Shown one piece after another: positions 11,192 to 22,559 of a stretch of DNA of 64,000 bases; positions within the stretch are counted from its first letter, which is position 1, and every line of letters begins with the position of its first letter. The stretch covers positions 73,430,260 through 73,494,259 of the forward strand of contig CM042032.1 in assembly GCA_023525975.1 (NCBI GenBank), read 5' to 3'. The DNA is from Smallanthus sonchifolius (lineage: Eukaryota > Streptophyta > Magnoliopsida > Asterales > Asteraceae). The position numbers and the translations under genes were made by a program. The notes below the pieces were generated by a model, which was given only the letters and a program-made list of their open reading frames with translations, was not told where the DNA came from and did not search any database.

Positions 11192-12600
11192 TTGGATATA
11201 GGATGTCCGATCGTCGATTATGTCAGCATTGCTATCGAGGTGCGATTCGAAGAGTTACACTTTGGACAACGAGCAATTAATAATGTTTAGTCTTAAACAT
11301 TATAGTTCACGAAACACGGATTTATAACTCGTTGGATAAATATTTAGAGAAATATGTAAACGGTAAATTCGGTGATTAATTATTTAGAGAAATAATTAAG
11401 AATGAAAGGGTTTAAATGTTTAAGAGTTAAACGTTACCCGATTTAGATTTACTAATTATTTATAATTAGTAAACTACGAGAGTTAAAAGTAATTAACAGT
11501 TAGTTACAGGGATTTAATAGTAAATTCCTAAGGAGTGCGGTTTGTAATCAAGGGGATTATAAATATAATCTTAATGTCACATCCTAACTTAATTCTTAGC
11601 CTCCAACCAGGGGCGGCTCAGCTGTTGTGGGGGCCCTAAGCAAACTAAAAATCCTGGCCCCTTTCTAAATATATAGTTATTAAACCATTTGCCTTTATCC
11701 GGGCTTGGGACCAACAATAATAAACTTAAAAGGTTTATAGTTGGCGGAGTTAAAAAAACTTTTTTTTTTGTAATTTTTTATACTAAAAAGTATACATACC
11801 TCGTGAATCATGAATAAGAACATATGAATAGTCGAGAAATTTGGTTCAAAATACACGTGAAAGATTGAGAGCCGATTGTTGAACAACGATGTAGCAAATG
11901 TGGTGACTGGTGCGAATGTGCGATGCAACGTTATGAAGAATGATATTGAACAACGATTTTGATGCATCAATTTTGAAGAACGATATTGAACAACGATTTT
12001 ATGTAGCGATTGAACGAATTTTTTTAAATAATTTTGAACCATCGTGATAAAGCCGATTGGAACAATCAGAATCTCCAATTTTTGGGAAATTGAAAATAGA
12101 CTACGAATTGTTCGGCACTAATCTGGAGATTTGATTTTAATTTTGTTATTTGGAAACTAAAAATCAGGGATAATATAATTAGAACTCAAAGAAAAGATCA
12201 ACACTGGACTGAATTGCGTCATTTCACAAGCCATGGCCCATGAAGCCCAATACAAATTTATATGTACTCACTATTTGGAAATTAGAGGCCCTAATCGGTG
12301 GATTTTTTTCCACAATACAAGAGCCGCCCCTGCCTCCAACCCCCTCCCCCTTTGCGCAAGATAGACCGACCGGCCGGCCCCCTCCCTGCGCCGCCAACCG
12401 GCTGCCGCCGAACCACCCTCGTCGCGCTGCCTTCGTCGCCGCCGTCGGCTTTGCGCAGAATCGTTTGACGTTTATGTTTTGCGGATTTTGTGAACTATCA
12501 CTGGCGAGACGCTGGTAGAACCAAAATGCAGATCTTTCGGTTATCGTCAAAGGTATAATCCCTAACCCGCTATGATTGGATTTAATTTTATTGTTTATAC
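11192..12600 (+). mobile_element. Copia-like 3' LTR, interrupted by a hAT element
   Basis: The LTR starts TGTTGGATATAGG directly after the polypurine tract. It continues through an AT-rich part to 11607, is broken by a hAT insertion (11608-12332), and resumes with CCCCCTCCCCCTTTGCGC and a GC-rich leader with an AAAG|GTATAATCC donor-like site. The true 3' end is not fixed and 12600 is approximate. Opposing open frames over the GC-rich part (12224-12550) are not considered genes. Confidence 0.4.
11608..12332. mobile_element. non-autonomous hAT element, 725 bp, with 8-bp target-site duplication
   Basis: The termini are CAGGGGCGGCTC and GAGCCGCCCCTG, perfect 12-bp inverted repeats followed by further partial pairing (TTGTGG near both ends). 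The flanks are CCTCCAAC at 11600-11607 and again at 12333-12340, an exact 8-bp duplication as expected for hAT. There is no transposase ORF. The minus-strand 127-residue frame at 11695-12078 has no recognised domain. Confidence 0.9.
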
Positions 12601-12885
12601 GCGTGTAATCGGATCACTGACGGGATCCCGGTTTAAAACCATTAATTTGTACTATGGCTTCCGCCTTGCAAATCTGTTTTATAAATTAATAAGATTAATT
12701 ATAATATATTTTAAACGTTAAAACTGGTACAAGGATTCTGATCATGGTCATGTTAGTAAAAAGTTGCTACCTTTATTCGTTTGTTGTAACACCCCAATTT
12801 CCAAGAAAATATAAAGTCCAGGGGTTAGATTGAAATTAGTCAAAAGTTCGGGGGCTGAAAGTACAAAAATATGAAAGTTGGGACG

Positions 12886-13146
12886 GTAGCGGACCGTTAC
12901 CAGATCCCTGGCGGTCCGCTACGTACCGAGGAAGGCAATGACGAGAGAATGACACGTATCAGACGCGTGTCTTGCTGACTCAACCCTATGGCGGACCGCT
13001 ACGAGGTTCGTAACGGTCCGCCACGCCACAATATGGGTAGCGGACCGCTACCCGAGCTGCAAACGGTCCGCTACGTGGGTGCTACGCATGACAGCCGGCT
13101 AGTGGCGGTAGCGGACTGCTACCACCCAACTTAACGGTCCGCTACG
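12886..13146. repeat. cluster of TAGCGGACCGCTAC palindromes in the solo LTR
   Basis: At least seven variants of GTAGCGGACCGCTAC or its halves (GGCGGTCCGCTACG, AACGGTCCGCCACG and so on) lie in about 260 bp that end directly before the TATA box at 13163. Possible regulatory sites or hairpins. Confidence 0.8.
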
Positions 13147-13478
13147 AGTGCCATGACCAGCCTATAAATAGGTGCATTTGCCGTTCACTTTTCACACACC
13201 AAACACAAACAACATCACACACATGCATACCGAGGAGCAGTAGGACGACGGTTACGAGTGTGGTGCGTTAAAGTTACGTGCGAGGTTCGGAGAGACGTTT
13301 AGGCGAGGAACCAAGTGTAGAAAAGACTAAAGATTTATGTAAGTATACTGGACCCGTACCTTATATGAAATTAGTATGTGATTACGTGTTTATATGTTGT
13401 GTGTGGAACTAAGGTACGAGGTAATAAGGGATTAGTCTAAACACTAAACTGGAATAATAGAGTAGTCACGAGATATCA

Positions 13479-14190
13479 TAGGGGTGGTGGGTACGTCGCT
13501 GGTACACCCTATATATAAACCTCTTTGATACCTCGGGGTGAAACCATTACGAAGGTTTAGGGGTATAGACTAGGAATAAGTTGCATGGCACGAATGCATG
13601 CTAAATAAATGGAAATAAATAATGGGAAGCTAAATTCCAAATAAAGGAATATTTATGACACGCTAAAGGGGTGGTGGGCACGCCGCTGGTACACTCTATA
13701 TATAAGCCTCTTTAATATATCATAAAGAAGCCTTTATGAGGAATTAGAGCACGAACTGGATAAAAGCATGACGGAGTCATGTTATAAATAGATGTGAATA
13801 AAGGGAAAGCTTAATTCTAAATAAAGGAGTATTCATGAGACGTTAAAGGGGTTGTGGGTACGCCGCTGGTACACCCTATATATAAACCTCTTTAACGTAA
13901 TATGGAGAAACCTTTACGAATAATTAGAGCAAGGATTAAATAAAAGTATGACAAGGGAGTCATGCTATACATGATACGCAGTCATGTAATACGTGATGAA
14001 TGTAAATATGTGAATGCATGACAAAGAATCATGCTATACGTGTTAAATGTGAATGTATAATGTGAACGAGTCTAAACCCTAAAATGGAATAACGGAGTAC
14101 TCACAAAGCATTAAAAGGCTGGTGGATACGCCGCTGGTACTTCCTATATATAAACCTCTTTAACGCATTGTGGAGAAAACCGTTACGAAG
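13479..14190 (+). repeat. four degenerate tandem modules containing TATATATAA
   Basis: Modules begin near 13479, 13667, 13846 and 14116. Each reads GGGGTGGTGGGTACGCCGCT, then GGTAC, then CCTATATATAAACCTCTTTA, then a GAAACCNTTACGA-like tail. Spacing is about 188, 179 and 270 bp. They lie inside the solo LTR downstream of its TATA box. Confidence 0.85.
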
Positions 14191-14289
14191 TTTTGAGGTG
14201 GGGACTGGTTGGGACTAGATCAAGCATAAACATGCATGATAAATATGCATAGTATAAAGATAAATTGGGTGGCTATGAGTTAATGACAC

Positions 14290-14465
14290 TCAAGGTCCCA
14301 TTGGGAAACAAGGTGTCGAGCCTACGGGGCGGAAGACCCCTCTGGATAAATATGAAAAAGGTGACGAGCCTACGGGCGGAACGACCTAAATAAAAAGGTG
14401 TCGAGTATATAGACGGAAGGGCCTGGTAAAGGTGCCGAGTATGTGAGGCGGAAGGGCCTAAAACG
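14290..14465 (+). repeat. GGTGTCGAGCCTACGGGCGGA tandem repeats in the solo LTR
   Basis: Four diverged units of about 40 bp. The reverse complement of the same repeat type occupies 47642-47853 in the minus-strand Tekay LTR, confirming that the two LTRs are related. Confidence 0.8.
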
Positions 14466-14781
14466 AATAATAAATTAAAAGACGCGGTGTACTTACTTAG
14501 CGTAAGCTAATGTAAAAATGTTTTCTAAACACTACACGAAAAATGCACGTGGAATGAAGCTTCCTGAGGACATGGCCGGTCGGAAATGAAGAATCCCTAT
14601 GATATGTGTAATAGAATATTGTATGTATAAGAAATATCTATAATAAAATACACATGTGTCACTACGATGACGAGGTTTTTGAAAACTGGGACCATTTTCC
14701 GCATAATAACTCTGATAAAATAATAGAATACGAGTATGATGTTTCATTTGTGATTGTGTGTGTATTGCAATTGGAGCCTAG

Positions 14782-16005
14782 TGTCACGGGGTCATCTCTC
14801 GACGCCCCGTGTGGCACCCTGGGTTGCCCTAGGGCCAGCAAATCCATCCCGCTTATGATCAGGGTCTTCTGGTTTCGTCCTGCCTTGGACTAATCAGGCG
14901 AGCGGCAACAACTCGCGACCAGTGATGCGTTCGGTGTGCAATCACACTTAGGCATGCTCAAGTCGGCTATCCTATTGAGGCCGACCCGATGAAGTCCGGA
15001 CTAGCCAGTAAACCCAAGCATTAAAGTATAAACCATAGCAAAACGATATTCAAACAGTTGGCCCGTGACATTCTCCCATCACTAATTCATGCACGTCCTC
15101 GTGCATGTGCTGCACTTCCCCTGGGCAGCTCCCGAACATTGCCTTCGCTTTGGCTTTGGTTAAGGTACGCTCAAACATACATTTATCCCAACGTGCAGCT
15201 ACCTACCACCACCTGGACCGGTTCTGTGCCCCGTCTTACGTCTTCGGAAACCCACATCAAAGCTGCAGCCAAGCGCACGTCATCAAACACGACTAGGGGG
15301 TCCATTACCCTTTCTGGCGATTAACAGCTAGCTCCAAATCCCAACTTGACCATCACCCATTTGGTCTTCCACCTTTATTTCTGGCAACTAGATGAGCGGA
15401 GCAGCAAATTTCTTTGCGCTACATGTCTCCGTGACACCCCCGGAATAGATCTTTGCATTCTCCAGCTCCTCCGTGACATTTATGCCTTCGAGTGTAAAAT
15501 TTACTTTGACTGAGTTGATGTCCCATACCACCAACACAAGTAGCCCCTCCAACAGAATTGCCGACTTGTCCCATACCTAGGCAGCAACAAAGTCTTCGAG
15601 TTAGGAAATTTTTGATCTGCTCCCACCACCATTGCTTAGCCATCTCTTTAAGATCATTTTCTAGATTCAGTCACGTTCCAACGTGTCCGAGTATCGACCT
15701 GCTCTGATACCACTTTGTCACGGGGTCATCTCTCGAGGCCCCGTGTGGCGCCCTGGTTTGCCCCAGGGCCAGCCAGTCCATCCAGCTTATGATTAGGGTC
15801 TACTGGTTTCGTCCTATCTTGGACTCATCAGGCGAGCGGCAACAGCTCGTGACTAGTGATGTGTTCGGTGTGCAAGTACACTTAGGTTTGTTCACGTCGT
15901 CTATCCCAGTGAGGCCGTCCCCGATGAAGTCCGAACTAGCCAGCAAACCCTAGCTTTCAAGTACAAACCATTGCTAAACGATCTTCAAACAGTTGACCCG
16001 TGACA
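14782..16005 (-). mobile_element. TRIM: terminal-repeat retrotransposon in miniature (1.2 kb)
   Basis: Two direct terminal repeats (14782-15070 and 15716-16005, 289 and 290 bp) both run TGTCACGGGGTCATCTC to CCCGTGACA and enclose only 645 bp. Next to the right repeat is GCTCTGATACCACTT (15701-15715), the reverse complement of an initiator-tRNA-Met primer-binding site, so the element reads on the minus strand. The opposite internal end has a purine-rich GATGGGAGAA. The flanks share CTAG (14778-14781 and 16006-16009). There is no coding capacity, so it needs enzymes from other retrotransposons. The two terminal repeats are visibly diverged. Confidence 0.92.
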
Positions 16006-16009
16006 CTAG

Positions 16010-16364
16010 ACCCCTTGTGATGATTGTGTTGGTTGATTAATCTTGTAATTTGCTTCCTTTGTAATTTTTTGGTTTTGCATTTCTTTATGGTTGTTTTGTT
16101 TTTATCATCTATTTGCATTGTATTTAAATGTATAGAATATTTAATTTGTTGCAAAATAATTTTAAAAAATAAACAAACTTAAAAGGTCTTAAAATGGTTT
16201 TAAAACTAAAAAACACAACCAAAATAAGAAGGTAATAAAACATAGAATTTTAGCTGCAAAAAATAAATAATGATTTTTAGAGGTAAAATTGAGTTTTTAA
16301 AATAAACTATAAAATGGAGATTTTAAGTTTATTAAAATTCGAAGATTAATAAAAGGAGTTTTAT
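16010..16364. other. AT-rich stretch without genes
   Basis: No supported ORF or repeat boundary was seen here. Confidence 0.5.
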
Positions 16365-16494
16365 TTTTTGAACAACAATTCCTAGATTTTCTAGGATAAA
16401 TACATAACAACGTGCACTTTGCAAGATTTGAACGCTCAATATTTTGGTTGTGAGGTACACAACTTAAGCACCAAGATGTCCCCTTAGAGATATA
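16365..16494 (-). mobile_element. tRNA-derived SINE-like sequence
   Basis: Read on the minus strand it runs GGGGACATCTTGGTGCTTAA, then ACCTCACAACC, then the B-box-like GCGTTCAAATC (16445 down to 16435), then a downstream body ending in an A/T-rich tail. The order and spacing of A-box-like and B-box-like parts fit a plant SINE. The family is not identified. Confidence 0.45.
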
Positions 16495-16828
16495 AAATGA
16501 GTTTTATTAATAGATTAAAACCGTTTTCACGTTAATGACCAATGTATTTAATATATGATAATAAAACGGATCGTCTAATAAAATTGGATTTTATAAAACC
16601 CAAGAATCAAGTAAATTTGAGATTTTACAAATGGACATGTAACACATGTTTTTGCATGCAACGTAGTTAGTTAAAATATTTTTGACATAAGAATCAAAAA
16701 TCATAAAACCCCTTTTCGAAAATGATAAGTATATGCCACTCTTTTTTTTAACATGGTGTATATTTTTTTACACAAGAATCAACATAGTTACATAAGTATA
16801 TGTTGCATGCAACATAGTTATTGATGCA
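16495..16828. other. AT-rich stretch without genes
   Basis: No feature is supported. A short inverted sequence, TATGTTGCATGCAACATA, is at 16799-16816, just before the Copia remnant. Confidence 0.5.
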
Positions 16829-18370
16829 TTGATCTCCTTACTTAACGGGTCATTATCTCTCGTCATGCCACCTTTGACGAGACTCATTTCCCGTATGCCT
16901 CCTTTCACCCCTCTTCCTCATTGTCTGAGTACTCGATGTTCGGATCACCAGCCTATTCATGCGGGTACCACCAGCCCCACTCAGTCTCCAGACAAGTGCC
17001 CACTCCGCCCGCCACCCCCTACGACGACAAATATCAGGAACGACCCCTCTACGGATATGGAGTCTTCTGACTCGATTATTCCTTACCTTTCGTTTGGTGG
17101 AAGCCTTCTTCCATCTTCCTCGACACCATCGAGAGTTGTGTCAGGCCCCTGTCCCATCAGACTCGCCACCGACTGGTGTGTCGGGCCCCGTCCCATCTGA
17201 CTCGCCACTGACCCCTCAAGCTGGTCATCCCATGGTCACTAGGAATAAAACGGGCTCTCTAAGACCCCGTGAGGTACTTAACATATTGGCCACCACCGAG
17301 CATTCGCCCATTCCTCGGATGACCGCTCAAGCTATGTGTGATCCGAATTGGAAATCCGCCATGGATTCTGAGATGTCAGCACTTCTTTCCAATGGTACTT
17401 GGGAGCTTGTCCTACGTCCTAACAATGCTAACATTGTTAGGTGTCGTTGGCTTTATTGTCATAAGTTTAACATCCAAGGTCAGCTTAACCGATACAAGAG
17501 TCTTCTAGTTGCTCAAGCTTTCTCTCAACAATCCGCCATGGACTTTGATAAGGCTTTTAGTCGGTTAGTCAAACCGTCCACCATTCGTATTGTTCTTAGC
17601 ATTGATGTCTCTTGACAGTGGCTAATTCATCAGATGGATGTCAAGAATGCCTTTCTGAATGGGGATCAGGCTGAAGTTGTCTATATGAAACAACCTCCTG
17701 GATATATTGGCCATACACCCCCGGAGCATGTGTGCAAACTTTGTAAGGCCCTCTATGGCCTGAAGCAAGCTCCACACACCTGGTATCATCGCCTTGTTGT
17801 CTACATTGACTCGCGTGGGTTTATAAGTAGTAAATCAGACACCTCTTTGTTCACATTTCATCGTGGTCAGGATGTTATCTATATTCTCTTGTATGTTGAT
17901 AACATCATTCTTACTGCTTCTTCTCCAGCTCTTGTATCTAAGGTCATCTCTCGCATATCCGTTGAGTTTGCCATGACTGACCTAGGACCCTTATCCTTCT
18001 TTCTTGGCATTGCTTCTACTCGCAATGCGTCTGGTTTATTTCTCTCCAGACTGCCTTTGCTCTAGACATCCTTACACGGGCTCATATGGTCACGTGTAAT
18101 CCTTGAAGCACTCCTACGGATACAAAGGCCAAACTTTCCTTGGCCAGCAAACCTGTGGCTGATCCTAATCTATATCGTAGTCTTGCTAGTGCATTGTAGT
18201 ATCTGACATGGACTCATCCGGAAAGCCTTTTCCGTTCACCAGGTATTCTTCATCACGGTCTCCAGTTACGTCCTTCTTCTGTTGATTGTTGGCTGCTTAT
18301 ACTGATGTCGATTAGGCGGGGTGTCTTGATACCCATTGGTATACATTATGGTTTTGTGTGTTCCTTGGTG
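16829..18370 (+). pseudogene. degenerate Copia pol: integrase C-terminus, reverse transcriptase, start of RNase H
   Basis: Frame-shifted pieces give an integrase C-terminal part, then the Copia RT landmarks MDVKNAFLNGD, VYMKQPPGY, LCKALYGLKQAP and LLYVDN (the catalytic YVDD has become YVDN). A stop lies at 17613-17615 and other shifts occur near 17200. The element is truncated at its 5' side: gag, protease and most of integrase are absent. Its RNase H part is split by the Athila-like insertion and resumes at 28271. Non-functional. Confidence 0.85.
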
Positions 18371-18375
18371 ACAAC
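18371..18375. repeat. target-site duplication ACAAC (left) of the Athila-like element
   Basis: ACAAC precedes the left LTR and recurs at 28266-28270 after the right LTR, within the RNase H frame of the Copia remnant. Confidence 0.9.
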
Positions 18376-20029
18376 TGAAGTGCCATCATTTATACATGTT
18401 TTGCATGCATAATAATCCCCATATTATGGTACTCACTGAATAATAACCTTGCAATTGATACGTAAAACGTTTATATTTTATAATTGCAGGTTTTTCGGTG
18501 TTCTAAAGATAAACAAAGATAAAACCTATCAAAATCACCAAGAAACCAAGCTTCTAGAAGAATCATTCGCAAGCTTTGACCCCCAAGAAGTCAATAAAGG
18601 TCAACCAACAGCTAAAAGACAAAAGTGGGCAGCATGGGGGGGGGATGCACTACCATGCATCTCAATGCACGGGCATGCATCAGCCCACCTTGCTCCCCAC
18701 GTCTCCCAGTACACTGCCACTCGTACCCTATGATTCCCTAGGTGTTTGCACGCCCATGCAATCCAATGCATGGCCGTGCATTGCTCATTCTAAGGCCTAT
18801 AAATAGGAGGATCGTGTTCTTCATTCCACACACCTTTCCATACCTTAAGACACTATTCCAGAGAGAGTATTTCGTAGTTAGAGTAAAGAGTAGAGAGTAG
18901 AGAGGCTCCTCCTCTTTGTCCGTAATAGGGGAGCCTACGAAACTCAACATTACGCTAGTTAGTATGGCCATTCGTGGTTAAACTCTTTGTATTGCTAGGG
19001 TTAAGATGAAGTTTGGTGTATGTTAATGTTTAACGTATTAATCTAGTGGTATGTTTATGTCTTTAATTATTTGCTCTTAAAACCACCTTCCAGGTAGGCT
19101 TTTTATTATTATCTAAATCTGTCTTTACACTTGTGAGTGTTCTTGCTTTCAAAGCGTAAGACCGTAAAACCATTTTAATCAAACTTCTCTTGATGCTTGT
19201 ACGTCTTTATACAAGTAGATTTTGATAAGCCAAAGCTTGGTTAATACTAATAAGTTCGTACGTCTTTATACGAACTTGTTATGAGACCAAGAATTGGTGA
19301 ACTCATGTTGGGAACGGTACGTCTTTATACATGGTCCCATTATTGCACCGTCTCCCGGTGAGCAAAGTCTAATCACCTTTTTAATAATAATAATTAAGCA
19401 TTTAAGTTTGTCGTCCTAAACCAGCATGGAGATATCATTCAAAGGGTTGAGGGTAACTTTGTCCCTAGCGGGAATCATTACCATTTTATTATTAAAGATT
19501 ATAATTCGTGAACCAAATGTCGTGAGAATGAGGCTCTAGCGGTGACCCGGGTCACACATTTGTATTAGTCATACCACTGGATTAGTCAACTTAACATTAT
19601 CATATACCAAACAAATTCGAAGCCCAAAGCAATACTCTTCGTGACTTGATCATTTCCAAGATATTTACTTTCCTGCTATTTACTATTCTGTTATTTACAT
19701 TCCTGTTACACACATCACACACGTTTTTACTTTTCTATTATTTACTTTACCGTCATTTACTTTTCATTTATTTACTTTTCTGATTCACAAGCACACAAAA
19801 CCCACTCACTAATAAAACCGACTAAACGATAACAAAAGTTGAGTTTTGGAACTCGACCGTGTCCATTAGTTCGATACTTGGTTCTTACCTAAACTATATT
19901 ACGCTGCGACAGGTACACTTGCATATTGTGTGTTTTAAGTTTGAGTATTTGTCATTTTATAAATTTAAAACCTGATCTCGTGAAACCTTAATATTAAAAT
20001 CTTTTTATAACTTAATCTCACGCGCATCA
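18376..20029 (+). repeat. 5' LTR of the Athila-like element
   Basis: It runs TG...CA with TATAAATA at 18798-18805. A cluster of ATGCACGGGCATGCAT-like palindromes (18645-18785) lies directly before the TATA box. ACGTCTTTATAC recurs several times at 19200-19330. The short minus-strand and plus-strand frames over the LTR are not considered genes. Confidence 0.92.
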
Positions 20030-20052
20030 AGTTTTTGGCGGCGCTGCCGGGG
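20030..20052 (+). other. primer-binding site region of the Athila-like element
   Basis: AGTTTTTGGCGGCGCTGCCG continuing into GGG, directly after the 5' LTR. It is one or two changes from the TGGCGCCGTTGCCGGGG form usual in Athila/Tat elements. Confidence 0.8.
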
Positions 20053-20141
20053 ACACGGTGCTTTCAAGAAAGATTCATGTTTACGGATTAGCCTTATCAT
20101 TTTCCATCTGTTTTTCTGTTACGTTTTGTTGCAGGCAGTGT

Positions 20142-21661
20142 ATGATCCATAGCTCCACTACTGGTTTATATCAACCTTTAGCAGAGCCCGAAAGATTTTT
20201 TAACCGTCGAATACGAGAAAACCGTGCTAGAAAAATGGCGGTAGAAAACCGCACTATTTCCGACTTTGCAAAACCGTCACTTGAGGCTTTGGGGTCTAGC
20301 ATCACAAGGCCTACGATTGACGCTAACAACTTTGAGATCAAATCGCATGTCATTCTCATGATCCAATCATCATGTACTTTCCATGGATTACCCGATAAAG
20401 ATCCACATGCCCACATTACAAATTTTCTCGATATTTGTGACACTTTCAAACTGAACGGAGTTTCGAATGACGCAATTCGCCTCCAAATGTTTCCCTTCTC
20501 CTTAAGGGAACGAGCTAAGGCATGGCTAAACTCTCTTCCTACCGGGTCAATCACTACATGGGATGATCTTGCTCAGAAATTCCTGTCAAAATACTTCCCG
20601 CCAACAAAAACTGCTAAATTGAGAAATGATATTACACTTTCACCTAGGAAGATGGTGAATCACTATATGGGGCGTGGGAACGTTTTAAGGACTTGTTGAG
20701 GAAATGCCCTCACCATGGGCTAGAAGTGTGGCTAAAAGTATCATCATTCTATAATGTGTTGCACAATCAAGCTCGTCAGACACTCGACACTATTGCAGGT
20801 GGTATTTTTGGAAACAAGAGGCCACAAGAAGCTTACAACCTAATTGAGGAAATAGCTATGAATAACTATCAATGGTACAATCCAAGGAGTAATAGGGGAG
20901 CCAGGTAAGGAGTTCATTCTGTCGATACTGTCATTTCACTTTCTGCTCAAGTAGACGCCCTCACCACTCGACTCAATCAACTTAGCAAGGGCAAAATAAC
21001 CACTAAAACTACTGAAGAAGTAAAAAGAATCACTGTTGATGCTGAGCAGGTTGACTTTATCGGAACAAATCGCCCGCAGAACAATCCCTACAGTAATACT
21101 TATAATCCTGGATGGAGAAACCACCCAAATTTCAGCCGGAAGGATAACAACAACCATGGACAATCCGGCTTCGGACAACAACAACAGTTTCAACAAAGAC
21201 AATCTCAAAACTATCAGCCTTGTCAACAATTTCAGGGAACTAACAAGCCAAGTAATAGGTTAAGCTTAGAGGACGCGGTAACTAAGTTGATTTCTATGAC
21301 TGAAAGTCAAGCCCTTCTAGCAGATTCCTGTCACAAACAATATGAGGAGAAGTTTAGTCTTCACGAAGCTGAGTTTAGGACACAGAAAGCAACTCTTCAG
21401 TCCATTGAGATACGACTAGGGCAGATTGCAAAACTTCTATCCGAAAGACAACCAGGATGTCTTCCTAGCAACATTGAACCAAATCCAAAAGCAAATGTTA
21501 GTGCTATCACTCTCAGAAATAGCAAGGTTAATCCAGAACCTCCATTACCAGAAGAAGAGGAAGTTCAAACACCAAGGAGGGAAATATTCACTGGAGTACC
21601 ACTTCGCCCGCCTGTCGCAGAATCAACCGCTCAAGCATCACCACCAAAAATAATTCCATAA
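20142..21661 (+). pseudogene. Athila-type gag (retrotransposon gag domain), frameshifted
   Basis: The first in-frame ATG is at 20142; the open frame extends back to a GTG at 20058. The encoded region carries the gag domain landmarks (HITNFLDICDTFKLNGV, FPFSLRERAKAWLNSLP, TWDDLAQKFLSKYFP). A frameshift near 20667 gives a stop at 20697-20699. The matching frame (KCPHHGL, LDTIAGGIF, NLIEEIAMNNYQW) continues to 20905. After a further stop, the Athila-typical PYSNTYNPGWRNHPNF segment and a coiled C-terminal part run to 21661. The normal role would be to form the virus-like particle core. Not functional as it stands. Confidence 0.85.
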
Positions 21662-21933
21662 CCTGCTCCGGTGGACACTCCTCAAAAAGTTCCGACAAAA
21701 AGGGCTTTCAAATCTCACATACCATACCCAGGAAGGCTAGTAAAGTAAAATACTGACGAACAATATGAGAAATTCATCGAGCTTTTAAGACAAATTCATG
21801 TCAACCAACCTTTCCTGGATATCATACAACAAATGCCTAAGTACGGACGTTTTCTAAAAGACTTCCTCACTAACAAAAGAAACATGGAAGAAGCAGTCAA
21901 AAAGACTAATCGACGTGTCACTCTCATTGAAAG

Positions 21934-22310
21934 ATGTCTTCCAAAGAAACTTTCAGATCCCTGAAAGTTTTCTTTACCATGCTCTATCTGACCACTATCG
22001 ATAACTTTCACTATCTGGGAGCAAGTGTGAATGTAATGCTATATAACATGTTTCAAAAACTAAAAATTGGGCATCTGCGACCTATCAATGCTACTATCGA
22101 ACTTGCGGATGGTACTGTGAAATCACCTATATGAGTCATTGAGAACTTACTAGTGGAAGTTGGCAAGTTTGTCTTCCCTTCCGACTTCATGGTCTTAGAA
22201 ACGGGGCCCGACTATTCTGTGCCTTTGATTTTGGGTCGTCCATTTTTGGCCACTGCCAGAGCTGTCATTGACATGAATGAAGGAATTCTGACACTTCGTG
22301 TTAGAAAATA
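21934..22310 (+). pseudogene. aspartic protease remnant of the Athila-like element
   Basis: The block LGASVNVMLYNMFQKL, then ADGTVKSPI, and downstream VPLILGRPFLATARAVID match the retroelement protease of Athila elements. Where the active-site Asp of the D-L-G-A-S motif is expected, a Tyr codon is present. A TGA at 22132-22134 and shifts around 21960 break the frame. The protease would process the polyprotein. It is inactive here. Confidence 0.8.
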
Positions 22311-22559
22311 ATCGGTGACTTACAACATCGGAGGGAATGAATGCTTATCAAGTGATCCCTTTGAAATTGCTCAGTTCATCGATACCAATCTGGACTACCA
22401 ACTGAAGAAAGCTAAAGAATTCAACAAAGGAAAGAAACCAGATCTTGGCAAAGATCTTGACAACACAAACTGGATTGATAACTACTAGGACCAGCTACCA
22501 AATTTGAAGGACTTGAATGAAGGAACGGGGGACACGGGGGAAGTCAATAGCCCCCACCC

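Larger units (their letters stand above)
12785..14746 (+). mobile_element. solo Gypsy LTR (1962 bp) with 5-bp target-site duplication
   Basis: It starts TGTAACACCCC and ends GATGTTTCA, and is flanked by TTTGT at 12780-12784 and 14747-14751. No primer-binding site follows, so this is a solo LTR. It matches in order the LTR at 47246-48614 of the Tekay-like element, including the shared GTGTACTTACTTAGC stretch and the GAGCCTACGGGCGGA repeats, so it is the same lineage. A TATAAATA box is at 13163-13170. Solo LTRs form by recombination between the two LTRs of a full element. Confidence 0.92.

Noticed and set aside
12224..12550. Opposing GC-rich ORFs as a gene
   Set aside because: They start inside the hAT element and continue into the GC-rich leader of a retroelement LTR, are Pro/Ala/Gly low-complexity on one strand, and show no domain.
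14782..15070. TRIM as a Cassandra element carrying a 5S rRNA-like promoter
   Set aside because: A short stretch on the minus strand weakly resembles the 5S control region, but the match is poor and the surrounding 5S sequence is absent.
16829..18065. Copia RT as an active gene
   Set aside because: Frameshifts, an in-frame stop and the YVDN change show decay, and gag and protease are absent.
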